Shown piece after piece: positions 23,057-31,667 of a stretch of 64,000 nt of DNA. The notes below the pieces were generated by a model. The model made no database searches, was not told the origin of the DNA, and saw nothing but the letters and a program-made list of their open reading frames with translations. This DNA comes from Pseudomonas putida (lineage in GTDB: Bacteria > Pseudomonadota > Gammaproteobacteria > Pseudomonadales > Pseudomonadaceae). The DNA lies in contig NZ_JANHLD010000003.1 of NCBI RefSeq assembly GCF_028682455.1, positions 124,001 through 188,000 on the forward strand, written 5' to 3'. The stretch's first letter is position 1. Each line of letters begins with the position of its first letter. The translations under genes were made by a program, and so were the position numbers.

Positions 23057-25480
23057 ATGACCCGTGCCTTTGAAACCTTCCTGCGCCCCAGCCTGCTGGC
23101 CATGGCTATTGCCCTGTCCGCCCCGCTGGTGAGCAGCCCGCTGATCGCTGCCGAGCAGTCCGCGATGCGCAGCTACGACCTGCCCGCAGGCCCCCTGTCG
23201 AGTACCCTGAACCAGATCGCCAGCCAGGCCGGCATCGCCCTGAGCCTCGACCCGAGCCTGGCGGCAGGCCGTACCTCGGCAGCGGTCAAGGGCCAGTACA
23301 ACGGCGTCGGCGCCCTGCAGGCAGCCCTGCGCGGCACCGGCCTGCAACTGCAGCAGAGCAACGCGGGCACCTACAGCCTGATCGCCACTCCCGAAGGCAC
23401 CCTGGCCTTGCCGGAAACCAGCATCAATGCCACCGGCGACTATGAAAGCGCCTGGGGGCCGGCCACCGGCTTCACCGCCACCCGCACCGCTGCAGGCACC
23501 AAGACCGATACGCCAATCGTTGAAGTTCCACGCTCGATGAGCGTCATCACTCGCGAGCAGCTCGATGACCGTCAGGTGCTCAACCTCAACGATGCTCTGC
23601 GCTACACCGCCGGTGTACAGAGCAGCGGCTACGCCTCCGACCCCCGTTCCGACTGGTTGCGTGTACGCGGCTTCGATCCGACCCAGTTCCTCGACGGCCT
23701 GCCCTTGCCCAAGGGCTCGTTCGCCAACCCGAAAGTCGAGCCCTGGAACCTTGAGCGCATTGCAGTACTGCGCGGCCCGGCCTCCTCGGTTTACGGTCAG
23801 ACTCCGCCCGGCGGCATGCTCGATATGGTCAGCCGTCGCCCGCAGGCCGAAAGCGCCCATCAGGTCGAAGCGCAGGTGGGCAGCAACAACCACCGCCAGA
23901 TCAACTTCGACAGCACCGGCAAGGTTGACGATGAGGGCCAGTTCCTCTACCGCGTCAGCGGTGTGGTACGCGACAGTGACTCGCCGACCGACCACGTTCC
24001 CGACAAGCGCTACAACATCGCGCCGAGCCTGACCTGGAACATGGATGAAGACACCAAGCTGACCTTCATCACCCAGTACACCCGCGACGATACTGGTATC
24101 TCCGGCCAGTTCCTGCCGCTGCAAGGCACCAAGCTGGACTCCCCTGCGGGCGACATCTCCCACCACAAGAACCTGGGCGATCCGGACTGGGAATTCTACG
24201 ACCGCACCTACTATGCGCTCGGGTATGCCTTCGAGCACCGCCTGAACGATGTCTGGCAGTTCCGCCAGAACCTGCGCTACACCAAGAGTGACCTGTCGTT
24301 CCAGGGCATCAACGTAGCGACCATGAACAACAACACCATCCAGCCTGATGGCACCGTCCCGCGTGAAACCGGCATCGTCGACGAAGACATCAGCCAGTTC
24401 GCCGTGGATAACAACTTCCAGGCCGACTTCCAGACCGGTGACCTGAGCCACACCCTGCTGGTCGGCCTGGACCACCAGCGCTCGAACACCAACTACAAAT
24501 GGGACTACGGCCTGAGCTTCAGCGTGCCGCCGGGCAATGTGATCCGCCCACCGTACGGCCAGGACTTCTCCAACGTGTCGTACTTCACCATGTACGACTA
24601 TGGCCAGAAGACCTACCAGACCGGTTTCTACGTCCAGGACCAGATCGCCCTGGACAACTGGCGCCTGACCCTGGGCGGCCGTGAAGACTGGGTACACACC
24701 GGCACCACTTTCCACAACCAGAACGATGCGACCAACACCCAACGCGACAAGGCCTTCACCGGCAACGTCGGTCTGAGCTATGTCTTCGACAACGGTGTGA
24801 CGCCGTACTTCTCCTACACCGAGTCGTTCCAGCCAACCACCGGCGCCGCCGCCAACACTACCGAGTCGCTCAAACCGACCGAGGGGCGTCAGTACGAGGT
24901 GGGCGTTAAGTACCAGCCGGTAGGCAGCAAAAACCTGTACACCGCTGCGGTGTATGACCTGCGCCAGGAAAACGTGGAGGTGACTGAAGGCAACATTACC
25001 CGCCAGGTTGGCGAACTGCAGGTTCGCGGCCTCGAACTGGAAGCCGTCACCCAGGTAACCGACAACCTCAAGCTGGTCGGCTCCTACAGCTACACCGATA
25101 CCGAAATCCTCAAGGGTAATGCCGGAGAAAAAGGCAACCGCATGGCGCTGATCCCGCGCAACCAGGCTACCCTGTGGGCCGATTACACTTGGCACACCGG
25201 TGTGCTCGACGGCTTCGGCGTGGGTGGTGGCGTGCGCTATGTAGGCGACAACTACGGCAACACCACCAATACCGACCTGGGTTATGTCGGCTCCTACACC
25301 ATCTATGACGCGTCGGTGCATTACGACCTGGGTCGTAAGGTCAACACCCTCAAGGGCATGACCGTAGCCGTGGAAGCCAAGAACCTGTTCAACAAGGACT
25401 ACCTGGCCAACTGCGACGGTTACTGGTGCTACTACGGTGACGAGCGCAACGTGGTTGCCAGCGTGAACTACAAATTCTGA
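23057..25480 (+). CDS. TonB-dependent siderophore receptor with signalling (STN) domain
   Basis: The 807-residue outer-membrane protein has a signal peptide (about 1-36, ending PLIAA). An STN signalling domain (YDLPAGPLSSTLNQIASQAG) follows, then a plug (TPIVEVPRSMSVITREQLDD) and a 22-strand barrel ending in aromatic F. The STN domain, upstream sigma/FecR genes and Fur box define a cell-surface signalling receptor. The plug and barrel resemble hydroxamate siderophore receptors (FoxA/FiuA type), but the ligand cannot be fixed from sequence. The stop overlaps the PepSY gene start (TGATG). Confidence 0.93.
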   Translation: MTRAFETFLRPSLLAMAIALSAPLVSSPLIAAEQSAMRSYDLPAGPLSSTLNQIASQAGIALSLDPSLAAGRTSAAVKGQYNGVGALQAALRGTGLQLQQSNAGTYSLIATPEGTLALPETSINATGDYESAWGPATGFTATRTAAGTKTDTPIVEVPRSMSVITREQLDDRQVLNLNDALRYTAGVQSSGYASDPRSDWLRVRGFDPTQFLDGLPLPKGSFANPKVEPWNLERIAVLRGPASSVYGQTPPGGMLDMVSRRPQAESAHQVEAQVGSNNHRQINFDSTGKVDDEGQFLYRVSGVVRDSDSPTDHVPDKRYNIAPSLTWNMDEDTKLTFITQYTRDDTGISGQFLPLQGTKLDSPAGDISHHKNLGDPDWEFYDRTYYALGYAFEHRLNDVWQFRQNLRYTKSDLSFQGINVATMNNNTIQPDGTVPRETGIVDEDISQFAVDNNFQADFQTGDLSHTLLVGLDHQRSNTNYKWDYGLSFSVPPGNVIRPPYGQDFSNVSYFTMYDYGQKTYQTGFYVQDQIALDNWRLTLGGREDWVHTGTTFHNQNDATNTQRDKAFTGNVGLSYVFDNGVTPYFSYTESFQPTTGAAANTTESLKPTEGRQYEVGVKYQPVGSKNLYTAAVYDLRQENVEVTEGNITRQVGELQVRGLELEAVTQVTDNLKLVGSYSYTDTEILKGNAGEKGNRMALIPRNQATLWADYTWHTGVLDGFGVGGGVRYVGDNYGNTTNTDLGYVGSYTIYDASVHYDLGRKVNTLKGMTVAVEAKNLFNKDYLANCDGYWCYYGDERNVVASVNYKF

Positions 25481-26607
25481 TGAAAAGCTCGACCATACGC
25501 CGCTGGTCCTTCATCCACACCTGGACCAGCCTGATCTGCACCCTGTTCCTGCTGATGCTGGCAGTGACCGGTTTGCCGCTGATCTTTCATCACGAGATCG
25601 ACCACCTGCTGGGCGATGCTCCGGAACTGAAAGTAATGCCCGCCGACACACCCAAGCTGGACCTCCAGCAACTGGTGCTCAAGGCCCAGGCCCATCGGCC
25701 CGGCGAGGTGATGCAGTATTTTGGCTGGGATGAGGACGACAGCAACGGGGTGGTGGCGATCATGGCTGCCACTGCCGGCACCGAACCCAACTCGTCACAC
25801 ACCTTCATGCTCGATGCCCGCACCGGCGATGCGCTGGAAATGCCTTCGGCCAACGGCGGCTTCATGATGATCATGCTGCGCCTGCACGTGGACATGTTCG
25901 CCGGCCTGCCCGGCAAGTTGTTGCTGGCATTCATGGGCTTGCTGTTCGTGGTGGCGATCGTCTCCGGCGTGGTGCTGTATTCACCGTTCATGCGCCGGCT
26001 CAAGTTCGCCACCGTGCGCCATGAGAAATCGCGGCGCCTGCGTTGGCTCGACCTGCACAACCTGATCGGTATCGTCACCCTGACCTGGGCGCTGGTGGTG
26101 GGTGTGACCGGGGTGATCAGCGCCCTCTCGGACCTGGTCATTGCCGCTTGGCGCAACGACAGCCTCAGCGCCATGGTCGCCCCTTACCGCGATGCCCCGC
26201 CCCTGACCGAACTGGCCCCTGTCAGCCGGGTATTGGACATCGCCGCCGAGGCTGCGCCAGGCATGGTGCCGGACTTCATTGCCTTCCCGGGCACGCGCTT
26301 TTCCAGCGAACACCACTATTCGGTGTTCATGAAAGGCGGCACCCACCTGACGGCGCACCTGCTGACACCGGTACTGATCGATGCGAAGACCCTGGCAGTG
26401 ACCGCCGTGGGCGAGCGGCCCTGGTACATGGACGCCATGCTACTGTCGCAGCCGCTGCACTTCGGTGACTACGGCGGCCGGCCGATGCAGATTCTCTGGG
26501 CCCTGCTGGATGTGCTGACGATTATCGTCCTGGGCAGTGGCGTGTACCTGTGGGTGGTTCGGCGCCGGGCTGCAGTGCCGGCGGCACAGGCGCAGGTGAC
26601 GCAATGA
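25480..26607 (+). CDS. PepSY-associated membrane protein (FoxB/PiuB-like)
   Basis: The 375-residue inner-membrane protein has four hydrophobic helices: after residue 12 (FIHTWTSLICTLFLLMLAV), near 145-165, near 190-215 (NLIGIVTLTWALVVGVTGVI) and near 340-362. PepSY-type loops lie between them. Such proteins beside TonB receptors take part in handling siderophore-bound iron in the periplasm, probably by reduction or release. Its ATG overlaps the receptor TGA, so the two are co-translated. Confidence 0.9.
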   Translation: MKSSTIRRWSFIHTWTSLICTLFLLMLAVTGLPLIFHHEIDHLLGDAPELKVMPADTPKLDLQQLVLKAQAHRPGEVMQYFGWDEDDSNGVVAIMAATAGTEPNSSHTFMLDARTGDALEMPSANGGFMMIMLRLHVDMFAGLPGKLLLAFMGLLFVVAIVSGVVLYSPFMRRLKFATVRHEKSRRLRWLDLHNLIGIVTLTWALVVGVTGVISALSDLVIAAWRNDSLSAMVAPYRDAPPLTELAPVSRVLDIAAEAAPGMVPDFIAFPGTRFSSEHHYSVFMKGGTHLTAHLLTPVLIDAKTLAVTAVGERPWYMDAMLLSQPLHFGDYGGRPMQILWALLDVLTIIVLGSGVYLWVVRRRAAVPAAQAQVTQ

Positions 26608-26777
26608 AGCGCAAGTCATCAAGCCTGCGTTCAGTGTTCGGGATGCCCGCACTGATCGCCCTGCTGGGTGCTGCAGGGCTGTTCGCGGCGTTGCTGGGGG
26701 ATGGCTGGTGGGATGCACTGGCCTGGGTCGGGCTGGGATTGCCGGCCTGGTACAGCCTGCGCGGGTTCTGCCGGTAG
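26604..26777 (+). CDS. 57-residue membrane protein at end of iron operon
   Basis: This protein begins MKRKSSSLRSVFGMPALIA with the ATG overlapping the PepSY gene stop. It has two hydrophobic stretches (ALIALLGAAGLFAALLG and ALAWVGLGLPAWYSL) joined by a GWWDA turn. The overlap and position argue that it is a real member of the receptor operon. No known domain is recognised; it may assist the PepSY protein. Confidence 0.7.
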   Translation: MKRKSSSLRSVFGMPALIALLGAAGLFAALLGDGWWDALAWVGLGLPAWYSLRGFCR

Positions 26778-26783
26778 CCAAAC

Positions 26784-26814
26784 CGGTAGAAGCGGGCTTG
26801 CCCCGCTCCTACCG
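26784..26814. repeat. REP-type hairpin between convergent iron and LPS operons
   Basis: CGGTAGAAGCGGG...CCGCTCCTACCG forms a compact hairpin in the 43-bp gap between convergent genes, likely serving as the 3' end of both. Confidence 0.75.
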
Positions 26815-26820
26815 ATCAGT

Positions 26821-28257
26821 TCACAGCTTGGGCAAGCACTCATCCAGGCGCTTGTACAACGCGCTGCCACTGGGCCAGTTGCGCAACAACCGGGCCCGAT
26901 CACGGGCGTAAGCCGGGGCGAAGCTGAGCTGGGTGGTGTGCTGGCACATGGCATCCAGGTCGATCAGCGACCATTGGCCATCCTGCCAGAACAGGTTGTG
27001 GCCCTTCATGTCGCCATGGCTGATACGCTCGTGGATCAGCTGCGTCAACAGCGCCTGCAAAGCCGACAACTGCTCCTCGGGCACCTCGCCACTCTCGACG
27101 TAAGGCGTAAAACACTCGATCAGGTCCGGCCCGTCGGCATACTCGGTCACCAGATAAGCCCGGCTGCGCAAGCCCATGAAGCGCAGTTCCTGAACGGCCA
27201 GCGGCTTGGGCGTGGCGATGCCGAGAAACTCCAGGCGATGCCCTTCGATCCACGAATGCCAGGCCCGGCTCGGGCGCCAGAAGCGCTTGAACCAATGGGC
27301 AGTGTTCTTGATGTTGTAGCGCTTGAGTACCAACGGCCGCCCGTCCACGTCCACACGGGCGACGCTGGCCGCGCCACCGGTCTTGTACAGGTGGCCCTGG
27401 TCAATCAGCGTGTCGGCCTGCTCCAGTACCGGCAACAGCGCCTGCACCTCGTTGCGGCGAATCGAGCGCAAGCCGGAGGGGCCCCGCTCGACGCTGAACA
27501 ACGTGCATTCACGCCCGGCCTTCTCCAGATAATCCTTCAGGCGCCAGCTGCGCACTTTGTCGATCTGCTTTTGCAGGGCTTCGAGCGGCAACGCATGCTC
27601 GGCGTTGGCCAGCAGGTAGTGCACCAGCAGCTCTTCAATGAACGGCTCCAGGCGCTTGGGCAACTGGGCGAACAGCACACCGAGGTTCTGCAACACCTGC
27701 GGGCGCGACAGCGGCGTGCCCTGGGTTTCAGCCTTGATACCGGCACCGTCGATCAGGTACAGCTGGCCGTCATGGCGCAGCAGGTTGTCCAGGTGCAGGT
27801 CTTCCTGCCACAGGCCCTTGGCGTGCATCAGCGCCACCGCCACCAGGGCTTCACCCAGCACCGCTTGCTGTTCATCGGCCAGCGGCGGCAAGGCTTCGAC
27901 GTCGGCCCAGGCTTCGGCAAGGCTCTGGGCGCCTTCGAGGAATTCGAACAGCAGCCAACCACCCTCACCTTCGCGCAGGCCATCGGCGAGCAACAGTGGG
28001 GTGGTCAGGCCCTGGGCGGCCAGCAGGCGCGCGCCTTCGAGCTCGCGCTGAAAATGCCGTGCGGCACTGCTGCCGACCAGCAACTTGGCCAGTACCGGCT
28101 TGCCGCGCCAGACGCCAGCGCCCACATAGCGCTGCCCGGGCAATACCCGCAACAGGCTGAGCAGTTGCAATTCGGCACTGCCGGCGGCGTCGGCCAGGCT
28201 GATGTTCAGGGGCAGGTCCGGGGTACGCCCGGCATCCTTGAGTTCGGACAAACGCAT
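26821..28257 (-). CDS. Tandem double kinase-fold protein of the LPS core cluster
   Basis: The 478-residue protein contains two lipopolysaccharide-kinase-like (InaA/Kdo-kinase) domains in one chain. The first (about 20-225) has LWQEDLHLDNLLRHDG and LYLIDGAGI. The second (about 240-470) has RISHGDMKGHNLFWQDG and WSLIDLDAM. Both keep a catalytic-loop Asp and a metal-binding Asp. It is the last gene of the waa cluster, with its start overlapping the upstream stop (ATGA). From memory it corresponds to P. aeruginosa PA5006. It probably phosphorylates inner-core heptose or a related site; the specificity is not known. Confidence 0.85.
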   Translation of the reverse strand: MRLSELKDAGRTPDLPLNISLADAAGSAELQLLSLLRVLPGQRYVGAGVWRGKPVLAKLLVGSSAARHFQRELEGARLLAAQGLTTPLLLADGLREGEGGWLLFEFLEGAQSLAEAWADVEALPPLADEQQAVLGEALVAVALMHAKGLWQEDLHLDNLLRHDGQLYLIDGAGIKAETQGTPLSRPQVLQNLGVLFAQLPKRLEPFIEELLVHYLLANAEHALPLEALQKQIDKVRSWRLKDYLEKAGRECTLFSVERGPSGLRSIRRNEVQALLPVLEQADTLIDQGHLYKTGGAASVARVDVDGRPLVLKRYNIKNTAHWFKRFWRPSRAWHSWIEGHRLEFLGIATPKPLAVQELRFMGLRSRAYLVTEYADGPDLIECFTPYVESGEVPEEQLSALQALLTQLIHERISHGDMKGHNLFWQDGQWSLIDLDAMCQHTTQLSFAPAYARDRARLLRNWPSGSALYKRLDECLPKL

Positions 28258-29009
28258 CAGCGAGCCTCTTTCTCACGGCGGCGGCGCGTCAGGCGCTGCA
28301 GCCAGGTATCGACCAGCGTGCTGTCGGCGGGCTGGTCCAGGTAGGACGACAGCATCACGCGTACTTCAGCTTCGCTCCAGACCGGCGCCCGGCGCAACAG
28401 CGGTTCAAGGTCCTTGAGCCGGTCGCGCATGCCCAGCAGCAATGGTCGGGTTTTTTCCAGGTCGATCAATTGCGCCTGCCAGCCATCACTGCGGGCCCGC
28501 AGGAAAATATGCTTGGGGTAGAAACAGCCATGCACCTGGCTGGCCGCGTGCAGGGTGCGGGCCAATTGGCCACAGGCACGCAGGATGCCCTGGCGCTGGC
28601 CAACGTCCATCTCCGGCCATTGGGCCAGCAAGCCGTCCAGGTCGCTCCAGTCATCCAGGGCACGGGTCATCAGGATGGCGCGGCGTTCGCCGTCGATCTT
28701 GCGCTCGCCGTAGTACACCGCCTGCAAGGCGGGAATCCCCAGCTTCTGGTAGCGGCTGATATTGCGAAACTCGCGGGCAAAGGTCGGCTCGCCGAACGGG
28801 CTGTGCAGGGTGCGGGTCAGGTAGTCGCTCTGACGCTTGAGGTAGTAACCCTTGCCCTCCAGCTCCAGGCGGAACACGCTGCTCCAACCGCCACGGCCGG
28901 TGTTGGGCTCATCCACCGCATCCAGTTGCAGCGCCCAGAGCTGGTCGAAGCCGTTCAGGCCATGGCGCTCAAGCAGCGCCACGTCGGCACTGGCCAGAAA
29001 ATCAGTCAT
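28257..29009 (-). CDS. wapQ: LPS inner-core kinase (WapQ-like)
   Basis: The 250-residue InaA-family kinase has a core-LPS kinase glycine-rich start (NTGRGGWSSVFRLELEGKGYYLKRQ), here split around residues 33-56. The catalytic region HGCFYPKHIFLRA and the metal-binding LIDLEKTRPL follow. It is thought to phosphorylate a heptose of the inner core. The catalytic loop reads YPKHI where HxD is usual, a feature shared by InaA relatives. The gene overlaps both neighbours by four bases in the waa operon. The name follows gene order in P. aeruginosa. Confidence 0.85.
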   Translation of the reverse strand: MTDFLASADVALLERHGLNGFDQLWALQLDAVDEPNTGRGGWSSVFRLELEGKGYYLKRQSDYLTRTLHSPFGEPTFAREFRNISRYQKLGIPALQAVYYGERKIDGERRAILMTRALDDWSDLDGLLAQWPEMDVGQRQGILRACGQLARTLHAASQVHGCFYPKHIFLRARSDGWQAQLIDLEKTRPLLLGMRDRLKDLEPLLRRAPVWSEAEVRVMLSSYLDQPADSTLVDTWLQRLTRRRREKEAR

Positions 29010-29740
29010 TCGCGTCCCTCGAAAAACGTCACGACGTGCCGGATGCGGCGCTTGTCCGATTCATTGAGGCGCTCACGCCCGCGGTATTGCAGGTAGAAGC
29101 GCAGGCGCTGGGTAGCCGACAGGTGATACTTGGCCACCTTGTCCAGGCAGGCCAGGTCCTTGGTGATCCGGTAGCGCAACATGAACCCCCACCAGAAGTC
29201 GCCGGTGGGACAGTCGATGAAGAATAGCGTGGCCTGGTCGTCCACCAGCAGGTTGCGCCACTTCAGGTCGTTATGGGTGAAGTGGTGATCGTGCATCACC
29301 CGGGTATGCCGGGCCAACTGGCGGCTGATGTGATCGACCCAGCCACGCTGGGCCAGGCGCGGATCCCTGCGTTCGGCCAGGGCCGAGAGGTCTTCGGTGC
29401 GCGGCAACTCGCGGGTGATCATCGCCCCGCGACCAAAGGCCAGGCCCTTGCGCTCCAGGCCCCAGGCCACCACTTCAGCGGTAGGAATATCCCATTTGGC
29501 GAACTGCTTGAGGTTCTGCCATTCGGCCTTGATCCGCGGGCGCCCCAGGTAACGGCGCAGGCCCTTGCCGGCACCGATGTAACGCTTGACGTAGTAGTTG
29601 ACCCCATCGCGCTCGACGCGAATCACTTCGCTCAGCGGGTCGTGGGTCAGGCGTTCGCCCTTGAGGGCAAAGACCGCCTCGATACTGCCAAAATCCGCCG
29701 CCAGCGCCTGGTAGCCAGGCTCCAGTGTCCAACCCGCCAT
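29006..29740 (-). CDS. wapP: LPS heptose kinase (WapP-like)
   Basis: The 244-residue kinase-fold protein has the nucleotide-binding lysine in GVNYYVKRYIGAGKGLRRYL. It also has the catalytic loop HDHHFTHNDLKWRNLLVDD and the metal site LFFIDCPTGDFWW. It phosphorylates heptose in the inner core next to WaaP's site, according to the P. aeruginosa model. The start overlaps the waaP stop and its stop overlaps the next start, so translation is coupled. Confidence 0.88.
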   Translation of the reverse strand: MAGWTLEPGYQALAADFGSIEAVFALKGERLTHDPLSEVIRVERDGVNYYVKRYIGAGKGLRRYLGRPRIKAEWQNLKQFAKWDIPTAEVVAWGLERKGLAFGRGAMITRELPRTEDLSALAERRDPRLAQRGWVDHISRQLARHTRVMHDHHFTHNDLKWRNLLVDDQATLFFIDCPTGDFWWGFMLRYRITKDLACLDKVAKYHLSATQRLRFYLQYRGRERLNESDKRRIRHVVTFFEGRE

Positions 29741-30546
29741 CAGAGCGCGTCCCCGTATCGTTGTTTACGCTCGTAGAGCTTCTGCGCCTTGCCTTCGAGC
29801 CAGCTCAGCAGGGCCGCTTCCTCGGCCAGGATCTGGCGCAGCGGCTGCTGGAAGTAACCGCGCAGGAAGCGCAGTTTGTCGCGCCGGGTCAGGCCGATAT
29901 CCAGCGCCGAGAAATACAGCGCCGCCAGGTCCTTGTTGCGCCAGCGCCGGGAGATGGTCGCACGGGTCTGGGCGCGGTGCAGGTCGATGACCGACAGCTT
30001 GAAGTCATCGGCCGTCACTTCACGGTCGGTGTGCAGCAGGAAATGGCAGATGTAGCAGTCGCGATGGTTGACCCCGGCGCGGTGCATCATGCCAGTCATG
30101 CGCGCCACCTCGGCAATCAGCGCGCGCTTGAGGCGCGGTGCCGGCGGCTGCTTGACCCAGTCGATGCTGAAGTCTTCCAGGCTGATGGTCGGTGCCAGCT
30201 CTTCGGTGACGATGAACGAATGCTGCGCCGCCGGGTTGCTGCCCCGTTCACCGTAAGCCACGGCAGTCATGGTCGGCACACCCACCTGGTGCAAGCGCTC
30301 GATGGCCTGCCATTCCTGGCCGGCACCGAGGACCGGCAGCTTGGCGGTGAACAGGTTCTTGAAGATCTCGCCCCAGCCGATGCCACGGTGGATCTTGACG
30401 AAATAGCCCCGCCCTTCGACTTCGGTGCGCAGGGTGCGACGCCCTTCCAGCTCGCGGTACACCTGCCCTTGCAGGCCCTCCACGGCATCGAAGGCATCGC
30501 GCCCGGCCCACAGGCGTTTGAACGGCTCGGCCAGTATCAGTTTCAT
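29740..30546 (-). CDS. waaP: LPS core heptose(I) kinase WaaP
   Basis: The 268-residue protein starts MKLILAEPFKRLWAGRDAFDAVEGL. It carries the ATP-site lysine in GRGYFVKIHRGIGWGEIFKN and the catalytic GVNHRDCYICHFLL. WaaP adds phosphate to heptose I; in P. aeruginosa this phosphorylation is essential for outer-membrane integrity. It overlaps waaG upstream (ATGA-type overlap). Confidence 0.95.
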   Translation of the reverse strand: MKLILAEPFKRLWAGRDAFDAVEGLQGQVYRELEGRRTLRTEVEGRGYFVKIHRGIGWGEIFKNLFTAKLPVLGAGQEWQAIERLHQVGVPTMTAVAYGERGSNPAAQHSFIVTEELAPTISLEDFSIDWVKQPPAPRLKRALIAEVARMTGMMHRAGVNHRDCYICHFLLHTDREVTADDFKLSVIDLHRAQTRATISRRWRNKDLAALYFSALDIGLTRRDKLRFLRGYFQQPLRQILAEEAALLSWLEGKAQKLYERKQRYGDAL

Positions 30547-31667
30547 GTACGCTCCGGGGCCAGGATCACATCGGCAGCATGCTCGGGCATGCTGTAGAGG
30601 TCGGCGGTGTCGGCAAACGCCAGGCCGTTGCGCGCCCAGGCGGCGCGGGCGGCGTCGTCTGCGAGCATGCGCTGCAGGTACTGGTTGAGCTGCTCTTGCT
30701 CGAACGGCTCATCGAGTACCAGGCCACTGTCGGCCTCGGCAATGTAATGGGCATAGCCACAAACGGCCGAGACCAGCACAGGCAAGCCTGCCACCAGCGC
30801 TTCGAGCAGCACGGTGCCGGTGTTTTCGTTGTAGGCAGGGTGAATCAGCAGGTCGGCGCCGAGCAGAAAGCGCGGGATGTCGCTGCGCCCCTTGAGGAAT
30901 TGCACCTGGTCGCTCAGGCCCAGGGTCGCGCTTTGCAGCTGGAACACCTTGGGATCGTCCTGGCCGATCACCATCAGCCGGGTACGCTTGCGCAGCGCCG
31001 ACGGCAGGGCGGCCAAGGCCTTGAGGCTGCGATCGACACCCTTGGTCTTGAAGCCGGAGCCGATCTGCACCATCAGCAACTGATCGTCCTTGAGGTCGAA
31101 CTCGCGCCGAAACTCTGCACGGATTTCAGCGGCGTTGGCCGGTGCCCGACGGTCCTGGGAAATGCCCGGTGGCAGCAGGTGAAAACGCTCCAGCGGTGTG
31201 CCGTAGTGCTTGATGAACAGTGGCTGCTGGACCTCGGAAATCATCAGGACTTCGGTCTTGGCATCCTTGGCGAACACCGCCCGCTCGTACTCGGCGAAAT
31301 GACGGTAGCGGCCCCAGCGCCGGTACAGAGGATTGCGCAGGGTCTGCGCCTTGTCTTCGAAGCAGCCGTCGGCGGCGTAGTAGACATCCAGCCCCGGCAT
31401 CTTGTTGAAGCCGATCAGGCGGTCCACCGGACGCTTGGCAAGGTCGGCCTCCATCCAGGCGCTGAGCTTCTCGTTGCGACGGTGGTTGAACAACGCCTTG
31501 ACCGGCGCCACCAGCACTTCGAAGCCCTCAGGCACATCGCCTTCCCAGATCAGCGTGTAGACGCGGATCTTGTGGCCACGGCGCTGGCACTCCAGGGCAA
31601 TGCGCATGAAGTCACGCTGCAGGCCGCCGAAGGGGAAATATTTGTACAGCACAAAAGCCAGTTGCAT
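30543..31667 (-). CDS. waaG: LPS core glucosyltransferase WaaG
   Basis: The 374-residue GT4-family enzyme begins MQLAFVLYKYFPFGGLQRD. It has the C-terminal donor-binding region LIHPAYNENTGTVLLEAL, with the conserved E-x7-E pattern. It transfers the first hexose to heptose II. I chose the ATG at 31665-31667, which overlaps the waaC TGA (ATGA), over a TTG one codon earlier. Cytoplasmic or peripheral membrane location is expected. Confidence 0.96.
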   Translation of the reverse strand: MQLAFVLYKYFPFGGLQRDFMRIALECQRRGHKIRVYTLIWEGDVPEGFEVLVAPVKALFNHRRNEKLSAWMEADLAKRPVDRLIGFNKMPGLDVYYAADGCFEDKAQTLRNPLYRRWGRYRHFAEYERAVFAKDAKTEVLMISEVQQPLFIKHYGTPLERFHLLPPGISQDRRAPANAAEIRAEFRREFDLKDDQLLMVQIGSGFKTKGVDRSLKALAALPSALRKRTRLMVIGQDDPKVFQLQSATLGLSDQVQFLKGRSDIPRFLLGADLLIHPAYNENTGTVLLEALVAGLPVLVSAVCGYAHYIAEADSGLVLDEPFEQEQLNQYLQRMLADDAARAAWARNGLAFADTADLYSMPEHAADVILAPERT

